DNA from: Yunchengibacter salinarum
Lineage (GTDB): Bacteria > Pseudomonadota > Alphaproteobacteria > Sphingomonadales > Kordiimonadaceae
NCBI RefSeq assembly: GCF_037658235.1
Contig: NZ_JBBJLN010000006.1
Span: forward strand, 62,001 to 126,000
DNA length: 64,000 nt
Reading direction: 5' to 3'
In this document: positions 35,372-44,982 of the stretch, piece by piece
Layout of the letters: each line of letters starts with the position of its first letter
Numbering within the stretch: position 1 is the first letter of the stretch
Translations under genes and position numbers: made by a program
Notes under the pieces: model-generated
Databases searched by the model: none
What the model saw: the letters and a program-made list of their open reading frames with translations, nothing else
What the model was told of the DNA's origin: nothing

Positions 35372-35380
35372 GGGGTTTTG

Positions 35381-37000
<1,620 letters not shown>

Positions 37001-37040
37001 TCAGGCCTTGAACGGCCACAGTCCATCAAATCTTGGATGC

Positions 37041-37928
37041 TCAGCGGCCAAGGGCGGTGCGCCCGGCCCCGGCAGCATACATTTCCCTGGCATTCTCGAC
37101 CCAGGCATCGAACGCCTCGCGGCTGACCACTTCCACCGCGATCGGCATATAGGCATGGTCCTTGCCACACAGCTCGCTGCACTGGCCGTAATAGGTGCCC
37201 ACTTCGTTCACCTCGAACCAGGTTTCGTTCAGGCGGCCCGGAACGGCATCCATTTTCACGCCGAAGGACGGCACCGTCCAGCTATGGATCACATCGCTGG
37301 CGGTGATTTGCAGGCGGATCTTGGTGTTCACCGGCACCACCACGCGGTTGTCCGTATCCAGCAGGCGGTGATTAAGCTGCGCTTCGCGGCCCAGAAACTC
37401 GCTCAGGCCCTTTTCATATTCGCCGCGCAGGCTGGCATCCGTGAAGGCGGCATCGGGCACGATGGTGGACGTGAACTGGATATCGCCATGGTCGGGGTAA
37501 TTATAGGTCCAGTTCCACTGATTGCCGGTGACCTGAATGGCAAATTCGGTTTCCGGCACGTGCTCCTGATAATAAAGCAGCGGAATGGACCAGAAGCCGA
37601 TGGCCACCAGAATGCCGATGGGCACCACGGTCCAGATGAATTCGATCAGCGTGTTGTGGCTGGTCTTGCTCGGCTCGGGGTTGGCCTTTTCCCGATAGCG
37701 AATCATGGCCCAGAACATCAGGGCGAACACGAAAATCGTGATCGCGGTGATGATCCACATCAGGAATTCGTTGAAATCGGTGATCCTGGCCATTTGCTCA
37801 TTGGCGGCATCCTGAAGCCAGAGCCCCTTGTCCTCTGCCGCGCCGACGCGATCGGCCAGCGCGGCGGGCGCCGTGGCCAGCGACATCAACGCCAGACCCG
37901 ATACGGTCGTCAATCGTTTGACGGTCAT
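37041..37928 (-). CDS. ctaC: Cytochrome c oxidase subunit II
   Basis: Electron-entry subunit with the CuA centre, 295 residues. A signal peptide (KRLTTVSGLALMSLATAPAALA) is followed by two helices (FLMWIITAITIFVFALMFWAMI and IWTVVPIGILVAIGFWSIPLL) and the periplasmic cupredoxin domain with CuA ligands in the SDVIHSW (His) and GQCSELCGKDHAYMP (two Cys, Glu, His, Met) segments. There is no fused cytochrome c domain. The ATG at 37928 has AAGGA 9 nt upstream; the ATG two codons earlier is too near that site. First gene of the oxidase operon; the 282-nt gap to tldD should hold the promoter. Confidence 0.98.
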   Translation of the reverse strand: MTVKRLTTVSGLALMSLATAPAALADRVGAAEDKGLWLQDAANEQMARITDFNEFLMWIITAITIFVFALMFWAMIRYREKANPEPSKTSHNTLIEFIWTVVPIGILVAIGFWSIPLLYYQEHVPETEFAIQVTGNQWNWTYNYPDHGDIQFTSTIVPDAAFTDASLRGEYEKGLSEFLGREAQLNHRLLDTDNRVVVPVNTKIRLQITASDVIHSWTVPSFGVKMDAVPGRLNETWFEVNEVGTYYGQCSELCGKDHAYMPIAVEVVSREAFDAWVENAREMYAAGAGRTALGR

Positions 37929-38210
37929 GTTCATCGGTCCTTTATTCCTCAAACCCAACCCCGTGCCGGGACCCCTCCATCGGGTGATGGCAGCGGGGCG
38001 CCCATGGCAACAATCTGCGCCCTTATACCAGAGGCTGCCGCGCGCTCAAGCCCGCAGGCCCGCCTTGCGACGAAAAAACCATGGTGTTCCAGCGGGCTTT
38101 CTTGGCATTTCGCAGGCAAGATGCTAGCTCACTCACCATGAAGCGGCACTGCGGTAAACAGCCGCAAGGCCCCGCACGGCAGCCAAGGACTCATACAGCA
38201 AGGAGCCAGC

Positions 38211-39644
38211 ATGACCAAAGGCGACAGCGGCCTTTCACCCTTTTTCGACGGCACCGCCCTGGATGCGGCGCGAACCGAGCGCCAGGTCTCGGATGCGCTC
38301 AGGGGCATGGATGACGGGGAACTCTATCTGGAATCCAGCCAGAGCGAGTCCTTCACATTCGACGACGGCCGGCTGAAAGCGGCCAATTTCGACTCCGGGC
38401 AGGGATTCGGGCTCAGAAGCGTGCTGGACGAGACCACCGGCTTCGCGCACGCCAACGAGCTGTCCCATGACGCCATCGCCCGCGCCGCGGACACGGTGGG
38501 CGCCATTCGCCTGGGCCGCAGTGCGGTGATGAGCCCGGCGCCGGTGCGCACCAATCGCCAGCTTTACACCGATGCCAACCCGCTGACCGGCATCGACTTC
38601 AAGCGCAAGGTGGCCCTGCTGGAGGAGATCGACCGCTATGCCCGCGCCCGCGATCCGCGCGTGGCGCAGGTCAGCGCCTCCCTGATCGGAAGCTGGAAGG
38701 CGGTGGAAATCCTGCGCGCGGACGGCCAGCGTATGCGCGATATCCGCCCGCTGGTGCGGATGAACGTGTCCGTTGTGATGGCCAGCGGCGAGCGCCGGGA
38801 AAGCGGCTTTCAGGGCCTGGGGGGCCGGTCTGGCTATGATGATTTCTTCAATGAAGCCACCTGGCAGGCACAGGTGCACGAAGCGATCCGGCAAGCGGAG
38901 GTGAACCTGGAAAGCGTGGACGCCCCCGCCGGGGAGACGACCGTGGTGCTCGGCCCCGGCTGGCCGGGCATTCTGCTGCACGAAGCCATCGGCCACGGGC
39001 TTGAAGGCGATTTCAACCGCAAGAAAACCTCCGCCTTTGCCGGGCTGATGGGGCAGCGGGTCGCCGCCCCCGGCGTCACGGTGGTGGACGATGGCACCAT
39101 GGAAGGCCGTCGCGGCTCGCTGACCATCGACGACGAAGGCACCCCCACCGACCGCACCGTGCTGATCGAGGACGGCATCCTGAAAAACTACATGCAGGAC
39201 CGTCACAATGCCCGCTTGATGGGGATGGACGCCACGGGCAACGGGCGCCGCCAGAATTATGCCCACGCCCCCATGCCACGCATGACCAATACCTTCATGC
39301 TGGCGGGGGACAAAGACCCCGGCGAGATTCTGGCCAGCGTGGATGACGGCCTCTATGCCGTCAATTTCGGCGGCGGCCAGGTGGACATCACCAGCGGCAA
39401 GTTCGTCTTTTCCTGCACCGAGGCCTATCGCATCCGTGGTGGCAAGGTGGCGGAACCGGTCAAGGGCGCCACCCTGATCGGGAACGGGCCGGATGTGCTG
39501 ACGAAAGTATCCATGATCGGCAATGATCTGGAGCTGGACCCCGGCGTCGGCACCTGCGGCAAGGGCGGCCAGAGCGTTCCCGCCGGCGTGGGCCAGCCCA
39601 CCCTGCGCGTGGACGGCCTGACCGTGGGCGGCACGGGCGGCTGA
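38211..39644 (+). CDS. tldD: Metalloprotease TldD
   Basis: Zinc-dependent peptidase that works with TldE (PmbA) in processing or degradation of peptides (microcin precursors and CcdA in E. coli). The 477-residue protein has the family zinc motif HEAIGHGLEGDF (HExxxH) and the C-terminal GTCGKGGQSVPAGVGQPTLRV segment, with the usual long N-terminal domain. ATG follows AAGGAGCC. Divergent from ctaC, as in many alphaproteobacteria. The partner gene is not in this window. Confidence 0.97.
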   Translation: MTKGDSGLSPFFDGTALDAARTERQVSDALRGMDDGELYLESSQSESFTFDDGRLKAANFDSGQGFGLRSVLDETTGFAHANELSHDAIARAADTVGAIRLGRSAVMSPAPVRTNRQLYTDANPLTGIDFKRKVALLEEIDRYARARDPRVAQVSASLIGSWKAVEILRADGQRMRDIRPLVRMNVSVVMASGERRESGFQGLGGRSGYDDFFNEATWQAQVHEAIRQAEVNLESVDAPAGETTVVLGPGWPGILLHEAIGHGLEGDFNRKKTSAFAGLMGQRVAAPGVTVVDDGTMEGRRGSLTIDDEGTPTDRTVLIEDGILKNYMQDRHNARLMGMDATGNGRRQNYAHAPMPRMTNTFMLAGDKDPGEILASVDDGLYAVNFGGGQVDITSGKFVFSCTEAYRIRGGKVAEPVKGATLIGNGPDVLTKVSMIGNDLELDPGVGTCGKGGQSVPAGVGQPTLRVDGLTVGGTGG

Positions 39645-39751
39645 GGGGCCGCTGAACCGGCGGGGCCGCGCCGCCGCCTTCACACCTTTATGGGCGGAAT
39701 CGGGAGACAGGCGGAAAATCACGGAAATTCCGGAAGGGCGCTGGGCAAATC

Positions 39752-39768
39752 GTTAAAAATTTGTTAAC
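39752..39768 (+). promoter_or_regulatory. CtrA-like box (TTAA-N7-TTAA)
   Basis: TTAA at 39753-39756 and TTAA at 39764-39767 are separated by exactly 7 nt, the spacing of the full CtrA response-regulator site in alphaproteobacteria, with a trailing C as in TTAAC. It lies 62 nt upstream of the ATG of the PAS gene in an AT-rich patch inside a GC-rich window. A sigma-70 hexamer pair is not obvious around it. Confidence 0.55.
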
Positions 39769-39829
39769 AAGGGGATGTCGGCACCGGTGTCCTCTTGTCT
39801 GGTGCTTTGATGCGTAAGGAGTTTCTTTG

Positions 39830-40375
39830 ATGCCAAAGAGCGAGACACCGGACATCTGGCAATCCGGGGGCCCTCTGCTGCAACCGCGGGTCGCGGATTT
39901 TTCAGCGATCGAGGGGGAATCCCTGTTGTTGCCGGATGATGTGGCGGCCCCGGAACAGGGCTTCGCACTGGGCAGAACGCTGGCCAGCCGGGTTGCCGCG
40001 CTGGGGCGCCCCTTACAGGTCCACGACCTGACCCCCGCCTTTTTCGGCAGCGCCCTGCTGCCACACGTCACGCTGCTGGATGTGATATCCGGCGGCGAGG
40101 ATTTCCGCTGGCGCATTTTCGGCACCGCCCACCGGGATGAATATGGCCGCGACCTGACCGGCTGCCAGTTGAGCGAATTGAGCGCCAGCAATCCCACGCT
40201 CGACAGCCTGTGGCCCATATTTCAGGCGGGCCTGAAAAGCGATACGCCGCGCTATTTCCAGATCACCTATTTCGCCGAAGGTCTGGTGCGCAAAACCGCC
40301 CGCGGCGCCGTCTGCCGCGCCCTCGACGCCAAGGGCGTCCCCCGCCGCATCGTCACGGTGTGCGACTGGGAGTGA
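39830..40375 (+). CDS. Single-domain PAS protein (PAS_5-like)
   Basis: 181-residue soluble protein consisting mainly of one PAS-like domain (about residues 55-175): the core LGRPLQVHDLTP, FRWRIFGTAHRDEYGRDLTGCQLSEL and the C-terminal beta strands RGAVCRALDAKGVPRRIVTVCDW are typical of the alphaproteobacterial PAS_5 family. There is no effector domain, so it probably acts by protein-protein contact. Caulobacter MopJ is a known single-PAS protein that influences CtrA; similarity to MopJ itself is not shown here. ATG at 39830 has AAGGAG 9 nt upstream. A CtrA-like box precedes it. Confidence 0.82.
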   Translation: MPKSETPDIWQSGGPLLQPRVADFSAIEGESLLLPDDVAAPEQGFALGRTLASRVAALGRPLQVHDLTPAFFGSALLPHVTLLDVISGGEDFRWRIFGTAHRDEYGRDLTGCQLSELSASNPTLDSLWPIFQAGLKSDTPRYFQITYFAEGLVRKTARGAVCRALDAKGVPRRIVTVCDWE

Positions 40376-40445
40376 ACGGGGCCAGTCTTACCGGCCATGG
40401 CGCGGCCCGACCAGGCGGAGCAACGCCGCCTGACCGGGCGGAACG

Positions 40446-41072
40446 TCACACAATGGCGGCTTCCGTCTTTTCCCGGATTTCCGCTTCGGAGACCTCATGG
40501 GCCAGTTCGACGATTTTCAGGCCGCCTTCCACCACATCCAGCACGCCCAGATTGGTGATGATCCGGTTCACCACGCCCTCGCCGGTCTTGGGCAGGGTGC
40601 ATTCCTTCAGCAGCTTGGGCGCGCCCGCCTTGTTGGTGTGGTCCATCACGATCACGCAGCGCTTCACGCCGGCCACCAGGTCCATGGCGCCGCCCATGCC
40701 CTTGACCAGCTTGCCGGGGATCATCCAGTTGGCCAGATCCCCGTTTTCCGCCACTTCCATGGCGCCCAGAATGCACAGATCGATGTGCCCGCCGCGAATC
40801 ATGGCGAAGCTCTCGGCATTGGAGAAAAAGCTGGAATGGGGCAGCGAAGTGATGGTCTGCTTGCCCGCATTGATCAGGTCCGGGTCCACCTCGTCCTCAT
40901 AGGGGAACGGCCCCATGCCCAGCATCCCGTTCTCGGACTGAAGCGTCACGTCCATCCCTTCGGGGATATAGTTCGCCACCAGGGTGGGAATGCCGATCCC
41001 CAGATTCACATAAAAGCCGTCCTGAAGTTCCCTTGCCGCGCGGGCGGCCATATCATTGCGATCCCATGGCAT
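40446..41072 (-). CDS. 3-oxoacid CoA-transferase subunit B
   Basis: Beta subunit of a succinyl-CoA:3-oxoacid (acetoacetate) or 3-oxoadipate CoA-transferase. The 208-residue protein carries the catalytic glutamate in the family SENG motif (LQSENGMLGMGPFP) and the GGHIDLCILGAMEV segment. Together with the A subunit upstream it forms a heteromer that activates acetoacetate or a related 3-oxoacid using succinyl-CoA. The ATG at 41072 lies 7 nt after GAGGAGG, which itself is inside the end of the subunit A gene. The exact substrate cannot be told from sequence; no aromatic-degradation genes are adjacent, which favours the acetoacetate (ketone-body) type. Confidence 0.95.
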   Translation of the reverse strand: MPWDRNDMAARAARELQDGFYVNLGIGIPTLVANYIPEGMDVTLQSENGMLGMGPFPYEDEVDPDLINAGKQTITSLPHSSFFSNAESFAMIRGGHIDLCILGAMEVAENGDLANWMIPGKLVKGMGGAMDLVAGVKRCVIVMDHTNKAGAPKLLKECTLPKTGEGVVNRIITNLGVLDVVEGGLKIVELAHEVSEAEIREKTEAAIV

Positions 41073-41074
41073 AA

Positions 41075-41779
41075 TCAAGCCTCCTCCCGCTCGCGCACGG
41101 TGCGCTTTTCGATACGTTTCTCAAACGACCCCTTGACGATCCGGTCGATGAAAATGCCGGGGGTGTGGATGAAATTGGGGTCCAGACCGCCGGGCTCGAC
41201 GATCTCTTCCACTTCCACCACGGTCATCTTGCCCGCCGTGGCCATTTCCGGGTTAAAGTTCCGGGCCGTCTTGTTATAGACCACATTGCCGCTGGTATCG
41301 GCTTTCCAGCCCTTGATGATGCTCACATCCGCCCTCAGGCCGGTTTCCAACACATAGGTCTCGCCGTCGAACTCTTTCAGTTCCTTGCCCTCGGCAATGC
41401 GGGTGCCCACGCCGGTCTTGGTGTAAAAACCGGGGATACCGGCACCGCCCGCGCGGATGCGCTCCGCCAGCGTGCCCTGCGGATTGAACTCCAGCTCCAG
41501 CTCACCTTCGATGAACTGGCGCTCGAATTCCTTGTTCTCCCCCACATAGGAGCTGAGCATCTTCCGAATCTGTTTCGCGTCCAGCAGAATGCCGAGGCCG
41601 AACCCGTCCACCCCGCAATTGTTGGAAATGACGGTCAGATCCTTCACGCCCGCCTTGTGCACGGCGCCAATCAGGTTTTCCGGTATGCCGCACAGGCCAA
41701 AGCCCCCGGCCATCAGGGTCATGCCGTCTTTCAGCAGCCCGTCCAGCGCCGCTTCCGGGCTGTCATACACCTTGTCCAT
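41075..41779 (-). CDS. 3-oxoacid CoA-transferase subunit A
   Basis: Alpha subunit of the same CoA-transferase, 234 residues. Motifs: the N-terminal glycine-rich GGFGLCGIPENLI, the NNCGVDGFGLGILL segment and GGAGIPGFYTKTGVGT typical of subunit A of SCOT/PcaI enzymes. ATG at 41779 follows GGGAGACAGC; its TGA is 2 nt before the subunit B ATG, so the pair is co-translated. See subunit B for the substrate question. Confidence 0.95.
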   Translation of the reverse strand: MDKVYDSPEAALDGLLKDGMTLMAGGFGLCGIPENLIGAVHKAGVKDLTVISNNCGVDGFGLGILLDAKQIRKMLSSYVGENKEFERQFIEGELELEFNPQGTLAERIRAGGAGIPGFYTKTGVGTRIAEGKELKEFDGETYVLETGLRADVSIIKGWKADTSGNVVYNKTARNFNPEMATAGKMTVVEVEEIVEPGGLDPNFIHTPGIFIDRIVKGSFEKRIEKRTVREREEA

Positions 41780-42105
41780 CGCTGTCTCCCACGCTTGAAC
41801 CTTGCTAAAACGCGCGTGACAGGAAAGCACCTATGCCAGGCCATCCGCCACGCTGGCGGCGGCTTGGCTTTTGCGTGTCCCCCGTCTATACTCGGTCGCG
41901 TCCATACTCCCACTGCATGGGATAGCCGTCTTTTCTCGCACGTGCAACATTTTGCACCGCAAGAAAGCCGGGGGCAGGAGGCAACACCCGCACATCGGGC
42001 CGATAAACAAACCGCCCCGCCCCGCGACGGGCTGCGCCGAACAGGGCAGCCACCAACACGACAGCCCCGGCCCGGTGCCGGGAACGGATAACAGGAGTTA
42101 ATCGC
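41780..42105. other. Intergenic region between the CoA-transferase pair and a small membrane protein
   Basis: 326 nt between divergent genes. It must hold both promoters, but no convincing -35/-10 pair, operator palindrome, RNA gene or repeat was recognised. Only AACAGGAG 8 nt before the ATG at 42106 stands out, as ribosome site. Confidence 0.5.
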
Positions 42106-42378
42106 ATGAAATATCTATGCCGCCTGATCGGCAGCCTGCTGTGCCTTGTGGGCCTGCTCGGCATGTTGACGCCGATTCCCTTCGGCCTGATCTTCTTCGT
42201 TCTGGGGCTGATGTTCCTGATTCCCAGCACCCCGTCGGCGGCGCGCCCCATTCAGGGCCTGCGGGGGCGCATCGCACCGCTGGACCGCGCCATGATGGCC
42301 ATGACCCGGCGGCTGCCGGTGCCCTTCAAGCGGGTGCTGCGCCAGACCGAACCCATACGCGGCGACCTGATCCTTTAA
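42106..42378 (+). CDS. Small hypothetical membrane protein, 90 residues
   Basis: Two hydrophobic helices close together (about residues 3-20 and 24-41, LIGSLLCLVGLLGMLTPIPFGLIFFVLGLMFLIP) followed by a basic, amphipathic cytoplasmic tail (GLRGRIAPLDRAMMAMTRRLPVPFKRVLRQTEPI). The P-x-P-F-G turn between helices and the overall shape resemble small inner-membrane DUF454-like proteins, without a firm match. AACAGGAG before the ATG and a strong terminator 30 nt after the stop support expression. Function unknown. Confidence 0.78.
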   Translation: MKYLCRLIGSLLCLVGLLGMLTPIPFGLIFFVLGLMFLIPSTPSAARPIQGLRGRIAPLDRAMMAMTRRLPVPFKRVLRQTEPIRGDLIL

Positions 42379-42403
42379 GCCGCGCGCGCCCGGCCCGCCG
42401 AAA

Positions 42404-42447
42404 AGAAAAGCCCCGCCCGGTCGCACTGGCCGGGCGGGGCTTTGATG
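42404..42447. terminator. Bidirectional intrinsic terminator
   Basis: Stem AAGCCCCGCCCGG (42408-42420) pairs with CCGGGCGGGGCTT (42430-42442). On the plus strand it ends the small membrane-protein gene (TTTGATG follows); on the minus strand it ends ppa and is followed by TTTTCTTTT. Confidence 0.88.
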
Positions 42448-42503
42448 TTGCATGGTTTCGGGCCGGGACATGGTGATCCGGCCAATCGGGCCGTCAGCGA
42501 CGG

Positions 42504-43028
42504 TTATTTGCCGTTTTCAAGCGCCTGCATGATCAGCTCCCCGGCCTTTTCCGGGCCTTCCCAGCCAACCACTTCCACCCATTTGCCATTTTCCAGATCC
42601 TTGTAATGCTCGAAAAAGTGCTGGATCTGGTTCAGAAGGATGTCCGGCAGTTCCTTATAGCTGGTCACATCGTCATAAAAGGGGTGCAGCTTGCTGACCG
42701 GCACCATGAGCAGCTTTTCATCCTCCCCCGATTCGTCGCGCATCATCAGCACGCCCAGCGGGCGGCAGCGCACCACGGCGCCCGGCATGATCGGGGTCCG
42801 GTTGGCCAGCAGCGCATCGATGGGGTCGCCGTCATCCGCCAGCGTATGGGGAATGAAACCATAATTGCAGGGATAGCGCATGGCGGTGTGCATGATGCGG
42901 TCCACCATCAGGGCGCCGCTTTCCTTGTCCATCTCGTATTTGACGGGCTCGGTGCCCACCGGCACTTCGATGATCACGTTCACGTCGTGCGGCGGATTGG
43001 CGCCGGCGGAAATCTTGTCGATATTCAT
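42504..43028 (-). CDS. ppa: Inorganic pyrophosphatase
   Basis: Family I soluble pyrophosphatase, hydrolysing PPi and driving biosynthetic reactions. The 174-residue protein has the KYEMDKESGAL loop, PCNYGFIPHT, the metal-binding DGDPIDALL motif and VPVSKLHPFYDD, all in the E. coli Ppa order and spacing. Monocistronic, with its terminator shared with the convergent gene. ATG at 43028. Confidence 0.98.
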   Translation of the reverse strand: MNIDKISAGANPPHDVNVIIEVPVGTEPVKYEMDKESGALMVDRIMHTAMRYPCNYGFIPHTLADDGDPIDALLANRTPIMPGAVVRCRPLGVLMMRDESGEDEKLLMVPVSKLHPFYDDVTSYKELPDILLNQIQHFFEHYKDLENGKWVEVVGWEGPEKAGELIMQALENGK

Positions 43029-43068
43029 GGAAAATCCTTAAAAGCTGTTTGGCCCTGCGGCAGCCGGA

Positions 43069-44013
43069 TCACAGTGCCTGCCCGGCCACCTGCCCCGCCA
43101 CAAGGGCGCCGAGCACGATGGCGCCGAAGCGGATATTGGACCGGAATACCGTCAGACACTGATCCGGGCGGTCGATATCGGTGCGGGCCACCTGCCAGAT
43201 CAGATGTGCACCCGCGAAAACGAGACCCGCATAATAGATCGGATGCAGCTTTGCAAGCTGGCCGATGATCGCAAGAGCCAGCAGGAAAAGCCCGTAGAAC
43301 AGGGCCACAGCGGGCCGGGTGCGCCGCCCCAGTGCCAGCGCGGACGATTTCACCCCGGCCAGAATGTCATCCTCGCGGTCCTGATGGGCATAGATGGTGT
43401 CATATCCGATGGTCCAGAAGGCCGCGCCCAGATACAGCACCAGCGGCGCCGGGTCCAGGCTGCCGCGGGCCGCCGCCCAGCCCATCAGCGCGCCCCAGTT
43501 GATGGTCATGCCCAGCCATATCTGCGGCCAGTATGTCACCCGCTTCATGAAAGGGTACAGCGCCACCAGCCCCACCGAGGCAACCCCCAGCACGATGGCA
43601 AAGGCGTTGAATTGCACCAGAATCAGCAGCCCCACCGCGCATTGCAGGCCCAGAAAGGCCACCGCGCCGGTCACGCTCACCTCCCCGGCGGGCAGGGGGC
43701 GGGCGCGGGTACGCTCCACCCGCGCATCGATATGGCGATCCGCCAGATCATTGATGGTGCAGCCCGCGCCGCGCATGGCCACCGCCCCGATGGCGAAAAG
43801 CGTGGCATACAGCACCAGCATTGCCGGTGGCAGCACGCCCCATCCCCCCAGCACCAGCGACCAGAGCGACGGCCACAACACCAGCCACGCACCCACGGGG
43901 CGATCCAGGCGCGCCAGCTTCAGATAGGGGCGGGTCCGCGCCGGGGCATGGCGATAGACCCAGCTTCCCGCGACCGCATCAGCCGTCTTGCGTATGGGGG
44001 GGTGCTCACTCAT
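43069..44013 (-). CDS. ubiA: 4-hydroxybenzoate polyprenyltransferase
   Basis: Membrane enzyme that prenylates 4-hydroxybenzoate in ubiquinone synthesis. The 314-residue UbiA-fold protein has eight or nine helices and the two Asp-rich motifs: NDLADRHIDARVERTRARPLP in the first loop and YAHQDREDDILAGVKSSALALG in the second. PVGAWLVLWPSLWSL in the first helix is typical. The ATG at 44013 diverges from rsmE. Its quinone product would feed the oxidase chain encoded upstream in this window. Confidence 0.97.
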   Translation of the reverse strand: MSEHPPIRKTADAVAGSWVYRHAPARTRPYLKLARLDRPVGAWLVLWPSLWSLVLGGWGVLPPAMLVLYATLFAIGAVAMRGAGCTINDLADRHIDARVERTRARPLPAGEVSVTGAVAFLGLQCAVGLLILVQFNAFAIVLGVASVGLVALYPFMKRVTYWPQIWLGMTINWGALMGWAAARGSLDPAPLVLYLGAAFWTIGYDTIYAHQDREDDILAGVKSSALALGRRTRPAVALFYGLFLLALAIIGQLAKLHPIYYAGLVFAGAHLIWQVARTDIDRPDQCLTVFRSNIRFGAIVLGALVAGQVAGQAL

Positions 44014-44152
44014 GCCAATCAGCTAGCCAGCCAGCGCGCCAAGGTCAAGCGGGCAAACCGCCATGCCGGGCAACAAGGCGGGGATGCGGCGGACTTGACG
44101 GCTGCATCCCGCCCGGCCCATGGTCCCCCAAAGCCGCACCATGAGGACAGCC

Positions 44153-44908
44153 ATGAGCGCAGACATCAAGACCCGCCTGGCCATCACGAACGATCTGCCG
44201 GGCACCGGCCCCATCCATCTTGATAAGGACCAGAGCCATTATCTGGCCCATGTGCTGCGTGCCCGCCCCGGCGAGCAGATCGGCCTGTTCAATGGCCGGG
44301 ACGGGGAGTGGCTGGCGCAGATCACCGGGGTGAACAAGAAGGCGGTGGAACTGGCCGTGCTGTCCCTCAGGCGCGGGCAGCGACCAGAGCCGGATATCTG
44401 GCTGGCCTTTGCCCCGATCAAGAAGGCACGCATCGACTTTGTGGCCCAGAAAGCCACGGAGCTTGGCGCCGCCCGCCTGATGCCGGTCATGACCCGGCGC
44501 ACCCAGGTGGACCGGGTGAAGACCGACCGTCTCGCCGCCAATGCACGGGAAGCCGCCGAACAGTGCGAACGGCTGAGCCTGCCGCGGGTGGATGAGCCCA
44601 CAAGGCTGGACGATCTTCTGGCGGCCTGGCCCCATGACCGGCACCTGATGTTCTGCGACGAAGACCTGAGCGGCCGCCCGGCGCTGGACGCGCTCACCCG
44701 TTTCGATCCCGAAACGCCCGGCCCGTGGGGCATTCTGATCGGGCCGGAAGGCGGGTTCGACCCGGCGGAGCGGGACGCGATCCACCGCCTGCCCCATGTG
44801 GTACCGGTCAGTCTTGGCCCCCGGCTGCTGCGCGCCGATACGGCGGCAATGGCGGCCCTGTCGCTGTGGCAGGCGGCCCTTGGCGACTGGGCGGTCACGC
44901 CAAGGTGA
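44153..44908 (+). CDS. rsmE: 16S rRNA m3U1498 methyltransferase
   Basis: SPOUT-class methyltransferase modifying U1498 of 16S rRNA. The 251-residue protein has an N-terminal PUA-like domain (about 1-75) and the SPOUT domain with the knotted SAM-binding segment ILIGPEGGFDPAERDAI and VSLGPRLLRADTAAMAAL. ATG at 44153 follows GAGGACAGCC; an upstream in-frame ATG at 44120 has no ribosome site. It is followed 74 nt later by gshA in the same direction, a pairing seen in other alphaproteobacteria. Confidence 0.97.
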   Translation: MSADIKTRLAITNDLPGTGPIHLDKDQSHYLAHVLRARPGEQIGLFNGRDGEWLAQITGVNKKAVELAVLSLRRGQRPEPDIWLAFAPIKKARIDFVAQKATELGAARLMPVMTRRTQVDRVKTDRLAANAREAAEQCERLSLPRVDEPTRLDDLLAAWPHDRHLMFCDEDLSGRPALDALTRFDPETPGPWGILIGPEGGFDPAERDAIHRLPHVVPVSLGPRLLRADTAAMAALSLWQAALGDWAVTPR

Positions 44909-44982
44909 GCGCATACGGGCTTGATTATCCCCTTTGACCGCCCTACCCATAGCCACATTAACCTTTTGCGGGGCGGCCTGAT

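Noticed and set aside
40446..41779. Assignment of the CoA-transferase as 3-oxoadipate enzyme PcaIJ
   Set aside because: No beta-ketoadipate or aromatic-degradation gene is nearby; sequence alone cannot separate PcaIJ from ScoAB, so no symbol was given.
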